Positions 43,745 through 52,688 of a DNA stretch of 64,000 nucleotides are shown here, piece by piece (position 1 is the first letter of the stretch; the number at the start of each line of letters is the position of its first letter). The position numbers and the translations under genes were made by a program. The notes under the pieces were generated by a model that was not told where the DNA came from, did no database searches, and saw nothing but the letters and a program-made list of their open reading frames with translations. Source of the DNA: Bacteroidota bacterium (GTDB lineage: Bacteria; Bacteroidota; Bacteroidia; Chitinophagales; BACL12); NCBI GenBank assembly GCA_016718035.1, contig JADKEK010000001.1, positions 868,001-932,000 on the forward strand, in the 5' to 3' direction.

Positions 43745-45931
43745 TTAATCCTTTACAAAAGTTTTAGTAATAGTTACTTCCGAATTCGCAACAGAAATAA
43801 AATACATACCTTTTGCCAAATTTGAAATATCCAATTCATCCTCAACTGAAACATCGGAATATTTATTTACAACTTGTCCAACCGAATTAAAAATAGTTAC
43901 AGTATTTATTTGCAAGCTATTTGTTTGAATATAGATTTTATCTTTTGCCGGATTTGGATATACTACAAAAGTTGAATTTTCTTTCAACTCCTCTCCTTCT
44001 TTACAAGGCACAAAAACTGCAATGCTATTTGAATTTTTGAAACAACCTGTAGCAGCTTTTGTAACGCGACATTTATAATTCCCGGGTGTTGTTGCCACAT
44101 AATTTAAACTGGTAGCTCCGGCAATAGCTGTAGCACCTTTATACCATTGATAAGTACAACCTCCGGAAGGCGTTTCGGTTAAGGAAACACTACCACCTGC
44201 ACAAAATGAAGTTGGACCACCTGCCGAAATTGTTGCACTTGGATTTTTATTTACCGTTACAATAATATTTTCAGATGTATCTGAATCACAATCATTAAAA
44301 GCGATACATGAATAAGTGCCTTTTTGATTTACCGTATAAGTAGCACCTGTTGCTCCAGGAATACTAGCACCATTTTTTCTCCATTGTAGACCTGCACCAT
44401 TATGTGTTGCAGTTAAGGTAACGGTTGCGCCCTGACAAAAAGTAAGAGGCCCGTCGGCAGTTACTGTTATGTCAACAAAAAGTTCTTCATCAATCAATCC
44501 ATCACAATCATCATCAATGGTATTACAAATTTCTGTTGTTGCTTCGCAGATGTCATCAATTTTTAGCAGCCAAAAATCGCTAAGACCAAATGTATTCAAT
44601 GTTTTGTCACCGGAAATTGTAGATGCTGAAGAGCCGCACATGACGAATCTGCCATCCAATGTTTCTGTGAGCCCGTAACAATAATCTGCAGCCGTACCTC
44701 CCATCGTTTTATCGTAAATAATATTACCGGCCGCATCTAATTTCACCAACCAAAAATCTGCTAAACCAATTAATGGTTGAGTTTTGTCGCCACTTATTGG
44801 AGATTGAGAATAACCTGAAACAACAATTTCACCTGAGTTCATGACTAAGAGTGCATGGTTATGATCGAAGCTTGTACCTCCGATGGTATTTTCCCATTCC
44901 ACGTTTCCACTTGCGTCCAATTTAATTATCCAATAATCATTAGATGTAATTCCACCTGAAATATTATTTTCCGATTTATCTACGGAACTATTTGAATAGG
45001 TTTGAGTACCAATTACTGCTCCTCCATCGGAAGTAATATCCATTTCAAATGCTGTTTCTGTTTGTGCAGCTGTGAGTGTATTTTGCCAAACTATATTTCC
45101 TGAATTATCCAGTTTTAATACCCAAACATCCACACCGCCCGCTGAGTTTTCTGTTTTGTCTCCTGAAATCGGAGAATTAGAAACACCTGATACAATAAAA
45201 CTTCCATCGGCAGCTTCTTTTGCACGATAACAATAATCGTTACCTGTGCCGCCAATAGTGTTTTGCCAAACAATATTTCCGCTGGAATTTAATTTCAATA
45301 TCCAATAATCAGCTGAAAATCCCACAACCGCTTCTGTTTTATCACCTGAAATACCACTAAATGAATAAGCGCCAACAATATAACCACCGTCAGCAGTTGG
45401 ATAAATAGAACCTAAATAATCACTACCATTTCCACCTATTGCATTTTGCCAGGTGATATTGCCAGTGGCATCAATTTTAACAATCCACAAATCAATCGAG
45501 CCCGCCACATTTGCCTCCGTTTTATTACCTGAAATACCGGAAACGGAATATCCACCTAAAATATAACCACCATCGGCAGTTTGCGATAAAGTTTCTACCT
45601 GCTCAAAAGCAGAGCCACCATAAGTTTTTTGCCATTCAATATTACCAACGCTATCAGTTTTAACCACCCAATAATCAGAATCACCGTAGTTGGTAGCTGT
45701 TTTATTACCGGAAATACCTGAGTAGCTGTAACCGCCTGTAATATAACCACCATCTGCGGTTGCGTCAATATCATATGCGCCGTCGGTACTGGAACCACCG
45801 TAAACCTGTTGCCATTCGATGTTAACGGCTTGAGCGTGAATTTTAGTAATTGTGAAAGAGATTATAACGCCAATACAAAACGTAATTTTGGTCAGCAACT
45901 GAGCAATCTGTAAGTGTTTTTTGTGTGCCAT
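43745..45931 (-). CDS. Array gene 7: seven-blade propeller/MopE/Ig/T9SS protein
   Basis: 728 residues from ATG 45931; the upstream TTG is disfavoured. Signal peptide is in the longer N-region (AHKKHLQIAQLLTKITFCIG, then V-I-I-S-F), cleaved near K-I-H-A-Q. Seven blades from NIEWQQVYGGSSTDGAY; blade 5 lacks the double glycine (NIVWQNTLTAAQTETAF). EICNTIDDDCDGLIDEEL is followed by Ig-like domains (LQWRKNGASIPGATG; YQWYKGATAIAGATS), CKEGEE and tail FVVYPNPAKDKIYI. Its second Ig domain is nearly identical in DNA to that of gene 8. Transcribed divergently from the plus-strand gene at 46177. Confidence 0.9.
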   Translation of the reverse strand: MAHKKHLQIAQLLTKITFCIGVIISFTITKIHAQAVNIEWQQVYGGSSTDGAYDIDATADGGYITGGYSYSGISGNKTATNYGDSDYWVVKTDSVGNIEWQKTYGGSAFEQVETLSQTADGGYILGGYSVSGISGNKTEANVAGSIDLWIVKIDATGNITWQNAIGGNGSDYLGSIYPTADGGYIVGAYSFSGISGDKTEAVVGFSADYWILKLNSSGNIVWQNTIGGTGNDYCYRAKEAADGSFIVSGVSNSPISGDKTENSAGGVDVWVLKLDNSGNIVWQNTLTAAQTETAFEMDITSDGGAVIGTQTYSNSSVDKSENNISGGITSNDYWIIKLDASGNVEWENTIGGTSFDHNHALLVMNSGEIVVSGYSQSPISGDKTQPLIGLADFWLVKLDAAGNIIYDKTMGGTAADYCYGLTETLDGRFVMCGSSASTISGDKTLNTFGLSDFWLLKIDDICEATTEICNTIDDDCDGLIDEELFVDITVTADGPLTFCQGATVTLTATHNGAGLQWRKNGASIPGATGATYTVNQKGTYSCIAFNDCDSDTSENIIVTVNKNPSATISAGGPTSFCAGGSVSLTETPSGGCTYQWYKGATAIAGATSLNYVATTPGNYKCRVTKAATGCFKNSNSIAVFVPCKEGEELKENSTFVVYPNPAKDKIYIQTNSLQINTVTIFNSVGQVVNKYSDVSVEDELDISNLAKGMYFISVANSEVTITKTFVKD

Positions 45932-46176
45932 AAGGAGCAAAAATTTAAAATTGTTGCTAAAATTACGAATTCTTGTGGAAGTGATAAGATTTTAACATTG
46001 TCTAACTTAGTTAATCGAATTAATTAATTAACTCTGGTTAAATTGGATTGAAATGTTGGGCTGCAATTATAAAGGCTACTGGGCTCTTCGCACTTGAGCA
46101 TATTAATTATAAGCTAATAAGGATACTTTTTCAATATTTTTTTGTATTATTGAAACACAAATCAAAACTCACCCTT

Positions 46177-47415
46177 ATGAATCTTAAAGAATACAGCTTG
46201 CTGGCTGCGGGAATTCTTGCAGCTTCAGACGCCAACAATCAGACCGTTTATCAGGACATTAATCCGGATTTATCGTTAACTCATGACGATCAGATTTGGT
46301 TTAACATTTCTACGCCATTAGATTTAAATAATGACGGGGTTACCGATTTTGATTTTAAGTTATGGGGCTATAGCACCTATTCCGGATGGGCTGCACAAGG
46401 TTATTTTATTTTTGGTTATGCAGTGCCAAAGGCAGGTCATCAGGTGTTGATTGCGTCGAGTCAATCGCCGGGCTTTTGTACCTTTGGCTGGTTTGCCGAA
46501 AACTTCGATCATATTGCCAATTATAGCAATGGCGAAATTATTAACCCCACACCGGCAACCGGGGCATTTGTACATCCTGAAAATGAATTCTATAATAATC
46601 AGCTGTTATTTATGCAGCGTGAAAAAGATTATTTTGCCTCTACCTGGTATTTCTTTTGCACCGGTGTTCCTGACCCGGTTGAACAGGGCGGATTATGGTT
46701 TGATGCAGAAATGCGTGTGATGCCAATTAAATTTAAACAATCCGGTAATTTTTATACCGGTTGGGTGCGATTAAGTGTGAGTGAAGGTAATTTAACGGTG
46801 CATGATTATGCTATTAATTTAACGCCTGAAACACCAATTGTTGCAGGCGATATTGCAGGTGCAATTATTGCGCAGGCTCCTGTTCCGGGGTTGGTTACTA
46901 CACTTTCCACCAAAGCCTATTTAACATGGTCGCCGGTACCTGATGTATATAAATATCGTTACCGTTACCGCAAAGTTGGAACACTCATTTGGACAGAAAA
47001 ATATCATACCGGTACTACCAAATTAATTAAATCGTTGGATTGTGCCAGCAATTATGAATGGCAAGTACAAACCGTATATGATAATTCTCCGGAAATGAAT
47101 TCTGTATGGAGTCCTATGCATACATTTTCTACTATGAGCTGCAGAGTTGGTGGCGAAGATGTTTTAGTTGAAGATGTAAAAATTTATCCAACACTTGCAT
47201 CAACTCAAATAATTATCCAAACTACCAGTCAGTCACAAACCGTTGATGCCATAGTTGAAATGTTTAACCTGCAAGGCGCTCAGGTAAAGAGTTTCGTGAC
47301 AAACGACAAAACATTTGAAATTGATGTGAGCGATTTACCTACCGGCACTTATGTGGTAGTAGTGCATATCGGAGATGATGAACCGGTGATTGAAAAAGTA
47401 ATGATAGGAAGATAA
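46177..47415 (+). CDS. Secreted protein with fibronectin-III-like and T9SS domains
   Basis: 412 residues from ATG 46177. N-terminus NLKEYSLLAAGILAASDANN is a weak signal peptide. A beta-rich N-terminal domain contains DLNNDGVTDFDFKLWGY, a calcium-loop-like repeat also common in such proteins. A fibronectin type III domain spans about residues 270-370 (AYLTWSPVPDVYKYRYRYRK, SLDCASNYEWQVQTVYD). The tail VKIYPTLASTQIII ... TGTYVVVVHIGDDEP is a T9SS-type domain with the usual NPA replaced by TLA. It interrupts the propeller array in the opposite orientation. A strong terminator follows. Confidence 0.8.
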   Translation: MNLKEYSLLAAGILAASDANNQTVYQDINPDLSLTHDDQIWFNISTPLDLNNDGVTDFDFKLWGYSTYSGWAAQGYFIFGYAVPKAGHQVLIASSQSPGFCTFGWFAENFDHIANYSNGEIINPTPATGAFVHPENEFYNNQLLFMQREKDYFASTWYFFCTGVPDPVEQGGLWFDAEMRVMPIKFKQSGNFYTGWVRLSVSEGNLTVHDYAINLTPETPIVAGDIAGAIIAQAPVPGLVTTLSTKAYLTWSPVPDVYKYRYRYRKVGTLIWTEKYHTGTTKLIKSLDCASNYEWQVQTVYDNSPEMNSVWSPMHTFSTMSCRVGGEDVLVEDVKIYPTLASTQIIIQTTSQSQTVDAIVEMFNLQGAQVKSFVTNDKTFEIDVSDLPTGTYVVVVHIGDDEPVIEKVMIGR

Positions 47416-47430
47416 TTCAAACCAAACAAA

Positions 47431-47467
47431 AACACTTATTGTAAATATTACAATAAGTGTTTTTTTA
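47431..47467 (+). terminator. Rho-independent terminator between converging genes
   Basis: AACACTTATTGT pairs with ACAATAAGTGTT around a seven-base loop, followed by a T run; a preceding A run means it could also serve the minus-strand gene ending at 47470. Confidence 0.88.
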
Positions 47468-47469
47468 TG

Positions 47470-48018
47470 TCATTTATTTCTATGTAATTTAATCCCTGCT
47501 GTGATACCTATTCCGGGTGTTACATCTCCGGCAAAATCATATTGCTGTGGAACATTTGGAGTAAGTGAATTATTATCATATGCAAAACATGCGCCTCCCG
47601 AAACTTTAAAATACCAACTTTTGCGATTAAATATAAGGTAACTTATATTTGGATAAACAATTAAATCGACAAAACCCGTGGTGCTATAACCTTGCAAAAG
47701 AGGATTGGGTGCGAAAAAAGATGCTTCCACTCCGGCACCGAATCGGTTATATTGGTAAGTTAATCCGGTATGATAAATTATAGTAGTAATTCGATAGTCG
47801 TTTGGACCATTTGACCAGCCTGGATACAATGCCCCAATACCTAAATTAGTATTTAAACTTTGCTCACCGGTTTTGTCAAATTTGACAATATAACTCGCAT
47901 TTACCGAGGCACCAAAAAAATTGGCTCCACCAACCTGTAACTCAATTCCCAGTTGGGCTTTAGTTTGGTTTAGTATGAAAATAAACCCACAAATAGTAAG
48001 CATCAGGCTAGTACGCAT
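47470..48018 (-). CDS. Putative outer-membrane beta-barrel protein
   Basis: 182 residues. Signal peptide RTSLMLTICGFIFILNQTKA then Q-L-G-I-E-L. Alternating hydrophobic/polar strands with glycine and aromatics (FGASVNASYIVKF, YHTGLTYQYNRFGAGVEASF, DLIVYPNISYLIF, WYFKVSGGACFAYD, GIGITAGIKLHRNK) suggest a small barrel of about eight strands. Not T9SS-tailed. No family recognised. It lies inside the array between gene 6 and the plus-strand gene. Confidence 0.6.
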   Translation of the reverse strand: MRTSLMLTICGFIFILNQTKAQLGIELQVGGANFFGASVNASYIVKFDKTGEQSLNTNLGIGALYPGWSNGPNDYRITTIIYHTGLTYQYNRFGAGVEASFFAPNPLLQGYSTTGFVDLIVYPNISYLIFNRKSWYFKVSGGACFAYDNNSLTPNVPQQYDFAGDVTPGIGITAGIKLHRNK

Positions 48019-48186
48019 AGTAAAAGAATTCGCTTATTTATTGACAATAATTGAAGTTATAGCATTGTTAACAATATTAAAATTAAACCATTTACCAATC
48101 AAATAAGATAATATCCATTATAAAACGAATGATCTACATTTTTAACGATTAAAAATTCAAATAAATTGCCACATAAAAAACAACTA

Positions 48187-50346
48187 TTATTCCTTTACAA
48201 AAGTGCAATTCCCTTTTCCATATTCAGCTGCCATATCCACATAGTAAACTCCTGCAGGAAGATGATTGATAGCTACTAAAACATTCTCCTCAACACTCAA
48301 AGTATTGTAAACAAGCGCACCTACTGCATTAAATATAGAAATTGTTTTCGGATCGGTATTATTCGTTTTTATTGTAATATTGCTTGAGGCAGGATTTGGA
48401 TAAATTGATAATTCCAGAGTTTGTATTTCACCAACTTTACAATCAACTGTAACAATGATTGAATTCGAAGTATTAAAACAACCCGTTTCTGTTTTAGTGA
48501 CAATACAGCGATAATTACCTGTAGTTGTAGCAACATAAGTATTCAAAACAGCACCGGGAATTGAGGTGCCGTCTTTTTGCCATAAGTAGGTGCAACCTGC
48601 CGTTGGCAATTCATTTAAATACACAAAATCGCCATCACAAAATGTAGTTGGTCCACCGGCAACAACTTTAGCTTTAGGTTTTTTATTTATCGTAACATGA
48701 ATGGCATTAGAAGTGGCTTCACCACAATCGCTGGTTGTAATACACGCATAATTTCCTGAGGCTAAAGCAACATATCCCGGACCTGTTGCGCCAGGTAATG
48801 GTATGCCATTGCGGGTCCATTGTACGCTTGCACCAGTGTATTCCGCAAACATGGTGACACCGGCTCCTTGGCAGACAGTGGTTTCACCAAGATTATAAAT
48901 ATAAATATCTTCGATTACCGACTCATCAATTAATCCATCACAATCGTCATCGAGTGTATTACAAACTTCACCGGTTGAATCACAAACCGGGCGGAATTTA
49001 ATTAACCAAAAATCGTATACGCCATAAGAAGCCTCAGTTCTGTCGCCCGAAATTCCAGATGCGGAATTTCCCGCAATAATAAACTGACCGTTTTCATTGC
49101 CAGACATGGCATAACCATAATCTTCGTTTAAACCGCCGTATGTTTTATCCCAAATTACAAGGCCTAAACTATCTACACCAACTGCCCAATAATCGTAGGT
49201 ATCGCCCCAATTGGCATTTGTTTTATCACCTGATACACCTGATAATGAATGACCGGCAACTGCGTATCCACCGCTTGTGGTGAGCACAACATCATAACAT
49301 AAATCAGCATGAATACCACCAAGTGTATTTTGCCATTCAATATTGCCAAGATGGTCAACTTTTACTAACCAATAATCCATATCACCAACAACACCTGAAA
49401 TGGTATTTTCCGTTTTATCACCTGAAATATTGGAGTTAGACTGAATGGCCAAAATAGCACCATTGTCCGGTGTAATTTTCGCTGCATATAGATTTTCTAC
49501 AGAACTTCCTCCAATTACATTTTGCCAAATAATACTACCCGAAGCATTCAATTGCATAATCCATGCATCATAATTATTGAATGGACCAACAGGTGCTTCT
49601 GTTTTATCAAAACTAATTGGTGAAGAAGAATAACCGCTAATAAAATAAGTGCCATCAGGTAATTGTTCTGCGGCATGACATTGATCAATGCTGGTTCCGC
49701 CAATGGTATTTTGCCAGCCAATTGAACCGTCGCTATTTAATTTAATAATCCAATAATCTAAATTGCCTTTGCTATTTTCTGTTTTATCGCCGGAATTGCT
49801 GGAATTAGAATAACCACCAATAATACAACCTCCATCGCTGGTTTCATTTACATCGCCTAAATAATCGGTACCATTTCCACCTAAATCTGTCTGCCATAAA
49901 ATATTACCAACTGCATCTATACGTAACAACCATATATCAGGTGTACCCGCTATACTATTTTCAGTTTTATTACCTGATATTGGCGATTGAGAATAGCCTC
50001 CGACAAAATAACCGCCGTCTGCTGTTTGAACAACTTGAACTAATACATCTAGGCCTGAACCACCGTAAGTTTTTTGCCATTCCACATTCCCGTCAGCGTC
50101 CAATTTCAGCACCCAATAATCGCCAAGGCCATAGGCAGATTCTGTTTTAATACCCGATATACCGGAGTAACTATAACCACCAACTATTGTACCTCCATCG
50201 TTTGTGGTACTAATTGAATAGGCTCCATCGTTAAGTGAGCCTCCATAAGCTTTTTGCCATTGATAAGCTATTTGAGCGTGGGATAATTGCATTGAAAAAA
50301 ATGATAACAATGCAAAACAAACTAAATGGGATTTAAGTGTTTTCAT
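48187..50346 (-). CDS. Array gene 6: seven-blade propeller/MopE/Ig/T9SS protein
   Basis: 719 residues from ATG 50346, chosen because an exact -7 element lies just upstream and the signal peptide KTLKSHLVCFALLSFFSMQL then S-H-A-Q starts there. Seven blades from AYQWQKAYGGSLNDGAY to LVIWDKTYGGLNEDYGY. EVCNTLDDDCDGLIDESV precedes the Ig pair (VQWTRNGIPLPGATG; YLWQKDGTSIPGAVL) with a DCKVGE rather than PCKEGE ending, then tail LSIYPNPASSNITIK and final C-T-F-V-K-E. Monocistronic by spacing: 168 bases to the 3' neighbour and 111 to the 5'. Confidence 0.9.
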   Translation of the reverse strand: MKTLKSHLVCFALLSFFSMQLSHAQIAYQWQKAYGGSLNDGAYSISTTNDGGTIVGGYSYSGISGIKTESAYGLGDYWVLKLDADGNVEWQKTYGGSGLDVLVQVVQTADGGYFVGGYSQSPISGNKTENSIAGTPDIWLLRIDAVGNILWQTDLGGNGTDYLGDVNETSDGGCIIGGYSNSSNSGDKTENSKGNLDYWIIKLNSDGSIGWQNTIGGTSIDQCHAAEQLPDGTYFISGYSSSPISFDKTEAPVGPFNNYDAWIMQLNASGSIIWQNVIGGSSVENLYAAKITPDNGAILAIQSNSNISGDKTENTISGVVGDMDYWLVKVDHLGNIEWQNTLGGIHADLCYDVVLTTSGGYAVAGHSLSGVSGDKTNANWGDTYDYWAVGVDSLGLVIWDKTYGGLNEDYGYAMSGNENGQFIIAGNSASGISGDRTEASYGVYDFWLIKFRPVCDSTGEVCNTLDDDCDGLIDESVIEDIYIYNLGETTVCQGAGVTMFAEYTGASVQWTRNGIPLPGATGPGYVALASGNYACITTSDCGEATSNAIHVTINKKPKAKVVAGGPTTFCDGDFVYLNELPTAGCTYLWQKDGTSIPGAVLNTYVATTTGNYRCIVTKTETGCFNTSNSIIVTVDCKVGEIQTLELSIYPNPASSNITIKTNNTDPKTISIFNAVGALVYNTLSVEENVLVAINHLPAGVYYVDMAAEYGKGNCTFVKE

Positions 50347-50364
50347 TTTAAAATTGTGTTTCCA

Positions 50365-50372
50365 CAAATTTA
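50365..50372 (-). promoter_or_regulatory. Bacteroidota -7 element before array gene 6
   Basis: TAAATTTG on the minus strand, exact TAnnTTTG, 18 bases before ATG 50346. It overlaps an inverted repeat TTGTG-TTTC-CACAA at 50354-50367. The longer frame to 50424 is excluded. Confidence 0.5.
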
Positions 50373-50457
50373 GCCCTTTTTTGCAGGAATTTAAGTGTAG
50401 AGAAATAAACAAATTCAAATTCACGGTTTTCGGTGAATGAGAAAAGCGTTTCAGTTT

Positions 50458-52674
50458 TTATTGTTTACAAAATGATAATGTTTGATTAGTATTATAGTGT
50501 TGCAACTCGATAAAATATATGCCGGCAGGCAATTGCTGAACGACAATTTCGGCCATTTCATTATAACATATTTGCTGTTGCACCTGCTGTCCTAAATTAT
50601 TATAAATTGTAATTAAGGCATTGGTATTTCCCGGTAACTCAATAAATACAATTTCATCTGTTGGGTTAGGATATAACAATATTTTTTTGTCTGCTATTAC
50701 TTCCCCTGCCGCATCGTCAGGCAAGCCTTCTTTGCACGGTACGGTCACTATAATTCCTGAAGAAGTTTTAAAACAACCTGTAACTATTTTGGTTACACGA
50801 CATTTATAAATACCAGCTGTTGTTGCCAAATAATTAGTCGCTGTTGCACCCGGAATTGGCGATGCATCTTTATACCATTGATAACTACATCCCGCTACGG
50901 GACTCACATTTAACGTCACATTTCCGCCAACACAAAAAGTAGTTGGACCTGCTGCAGATATTATTGCTTTTGGGTTTTTAAATACATTTACAAATATAGT
51001 CTCAGAAATTGCTGTTCCGCAATCGCTGGTAGTTACACAAGCATAATTGCCTTTTGTTGCTGCGGTATAAGCTGCTAATGTAGCACCAGGAATATCAACA
51101 CCATTTTTTTGCCATTGTAAGGATGTACCGGAGTAGGTCGCAGAAAGCGACACGCTACCGCCCTGGCAAAATTCGGTTGGACCGGCAGCAGTGATATTAA
51201 TTGTTTCTACTACATCATCATCAATTAAACCATTACAATTATCGTCGAGAGTATTGCAGAGTTCGGGAGTTGGATTACATACCCCATTTATTTTAATAAT
51301 CCATGCATCGCTAAGACCAAATGATGGCATTGTTTTATTTCCTGAAATACCGGAAGATGATTCTGCACTAATTATAAAACCACCATCAGGGGTTGGTGTA
51401 AAACTATTTCCCCTGTCATATTGAATTCCGCCTATTACGCTTTGCCAGATAATGGAACCTGTAGTTTCGAGTGCTACAATCCATATATCCGGAATATCGG
51501 GGCCGCCGAAACGAGGTTCTGTTTTATCGCCACTTATATTGGATGTTGAATATCCACCAATAACTAAAGTGCCATCAGCTAATTCAATACCATTATAACA
51601 GACTTCATGTTTATTGCCACCAATGGTATTCTCCCAATAAAAATCGCCGTTTTGCTTTAATTTAATTACCCAATAATCATAATACTCCAAATCTGCACCG
51701 AAGGTTGGTTCAGATTTATCGCCTGAAATTGGCGAATTAGAATAACCACCAATAAAATATCCGCCATCTGAAGTTTGTTTGCAAAAATATAATTCATCAT
51801 CTATGCTACCACCAATGGTATTTTGCCATTCGATATTACCGACCGAATCTAATTTTAAAATCCAAAAATCGAATTCACCAATTGGATTTTCTGTTTTATC
51901 TCCCGAGATACTAGAGTTAGAAATACCACCAACAATAAATCCTCCATCATCAGTAATATTTAAATCAGCAAAAACATCAATTGCACTTCCACCAATTACT
52001 TTTTCCCATAATTTATTACCATCTGCATCTAATTTTATCATCCAATAATCAGCAGCACCTTTTGATGCTTCAGTTTTATTACCTGAAATGCCCGAGACGG
52101 CATAAGCCCCCAAAATATAACCACCATCGCTTGTTTGATGAATTTTATATAAATATTCAGTCGCAAGTCCACCAAAAGAATTTTGCCATTCAATATTGCC
52201 TTCTGCATCTAATTTTAATACCCAACAGTCCTGCATGCCGTAGTTAGGGGATGTTTTATTTCCTCCCGGCAATGAGCTTGAATATCCGCCGACAATATAT
52301 CCACCATCGGTTGTTTGTTCAATATATTTAGGGGAGTCAATATCGGTTCCACCATAGGCTTTTTGCCATTCGATATTGCCTAAATTATCAGATTTAATAA
52401 TCCAGTAATCGCCTCCACCGAAAGGGACAACTGTTTTGTTCCCTGTTACTAAGGATGCAGAGTGACACGCCATAATATAACCTCCGTCAACTGTTATGGC
52501 TGTGTGTACACCTTGATCGTATGAAGTGCCTCCGTAGGCTTGTTGCCATTCAATACCCGGAAATTGCGCTTGTAATAATGTAGATTGAATGGTAATAAAT
52601 AATAACAATGCGGTACATTTAAAAAAATTTCCAATTAATGTAAATCTTTTCATTTTTGTATTTTGTGTTTTCAT
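50458..52674 (-). CDS. Array gene 5: seven-blade propeller/MopE/Ig/T9SS protein
   Basis: 738 residues from ATG 52674; ATG 52653 also fits (signal KRFTLIGNFFKCTALLLFIT, then cleavage near L-L-Q-A-Q). Seven blades from GIEWQQAYGGTSYDQG; blade 6 ends GGPDIPDIWIVALETTG, almost the same as in gene 10. ELCNTLDDNCNGLIDDDV, Ig pair (LQWQKNGVDIPGATL; YQWYKDASPIPGATA), then PCKEGL and a longer linker PDDAAGEVIADKK before tail ILLYPNPTDEIVFIE, ending L-S-F-C-K-Q. Fourteen bases follow gene 4, so the two are co-transcribed. Confidence 0.9.
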   Translation of the reverse strand: MKTQNTKMKRFTLIGNFFKCTALLLFITIQSTLLQAQFPGIEWQQAYGGTSYDQGVHTAITVDGGYIMACHSASLVTGNKTVVPFGGGDYWIIKSDNLGNIEWQKAYGGTDIDSPKYIEQTTDGGYIVGGYSSSLPGGNKTSPNYGMQDCWVLKLDAEGNIEWQNSFGGLATEYLYKIHQTSDGGYILGAYAVSGISGNKTEASKGAADYWMIKLDADGNKLWEKVIGGSAIDVFADLNITDDGGFIVGGISNSSISGDKTENPIGEFDFWILKLDSVGNIEWQNTIGGSIDDELYFCKQTSDGGYFIGGYSNSPISGDKSEPTFGADLEYYDYWVIKLKQNGDFYWENTIGGNKHEVCYNGIELADGTLVIGGYSTSNISGDKTEPRFGGPDIPDIWIVALETTGSIIWQSVIGGIQYDRGNSFTPTPDGGFIISAESSSGISGNKTMPSFGLSDAWIIKINGVCNPTPELCNTLDDNCNGLIDDDVVETINITAAGPTEFCQGGSVSLSATYSGTSLQWQKNGVDIPGATLAAYTAATKGNYACVTTSDCGTAISETIFVNVFKNPKAIISAAGPTTFCVGGNVTLNVSPVAGCSYQWYKDASPIPGATATNYLATTAGIYKCRVTKIVTGCFKTSSGIIVTVPCKEGLPDDAAGEVIADKKILLYPNPTDEIVFIELPGNTNALITIYNNLGQQVQQQICYNEMAEIVVQQLPAGIYFIELQHYNTNQTLSFCKQ

Positions 52675-52688
52675 TGCAATAAATTAAT

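Noticed and set aside
48064..48075. Palindrome ATTGTTAACAAT
   Set aside because: Twelve AT-rich bases are expected by chance in sequence of this composition.
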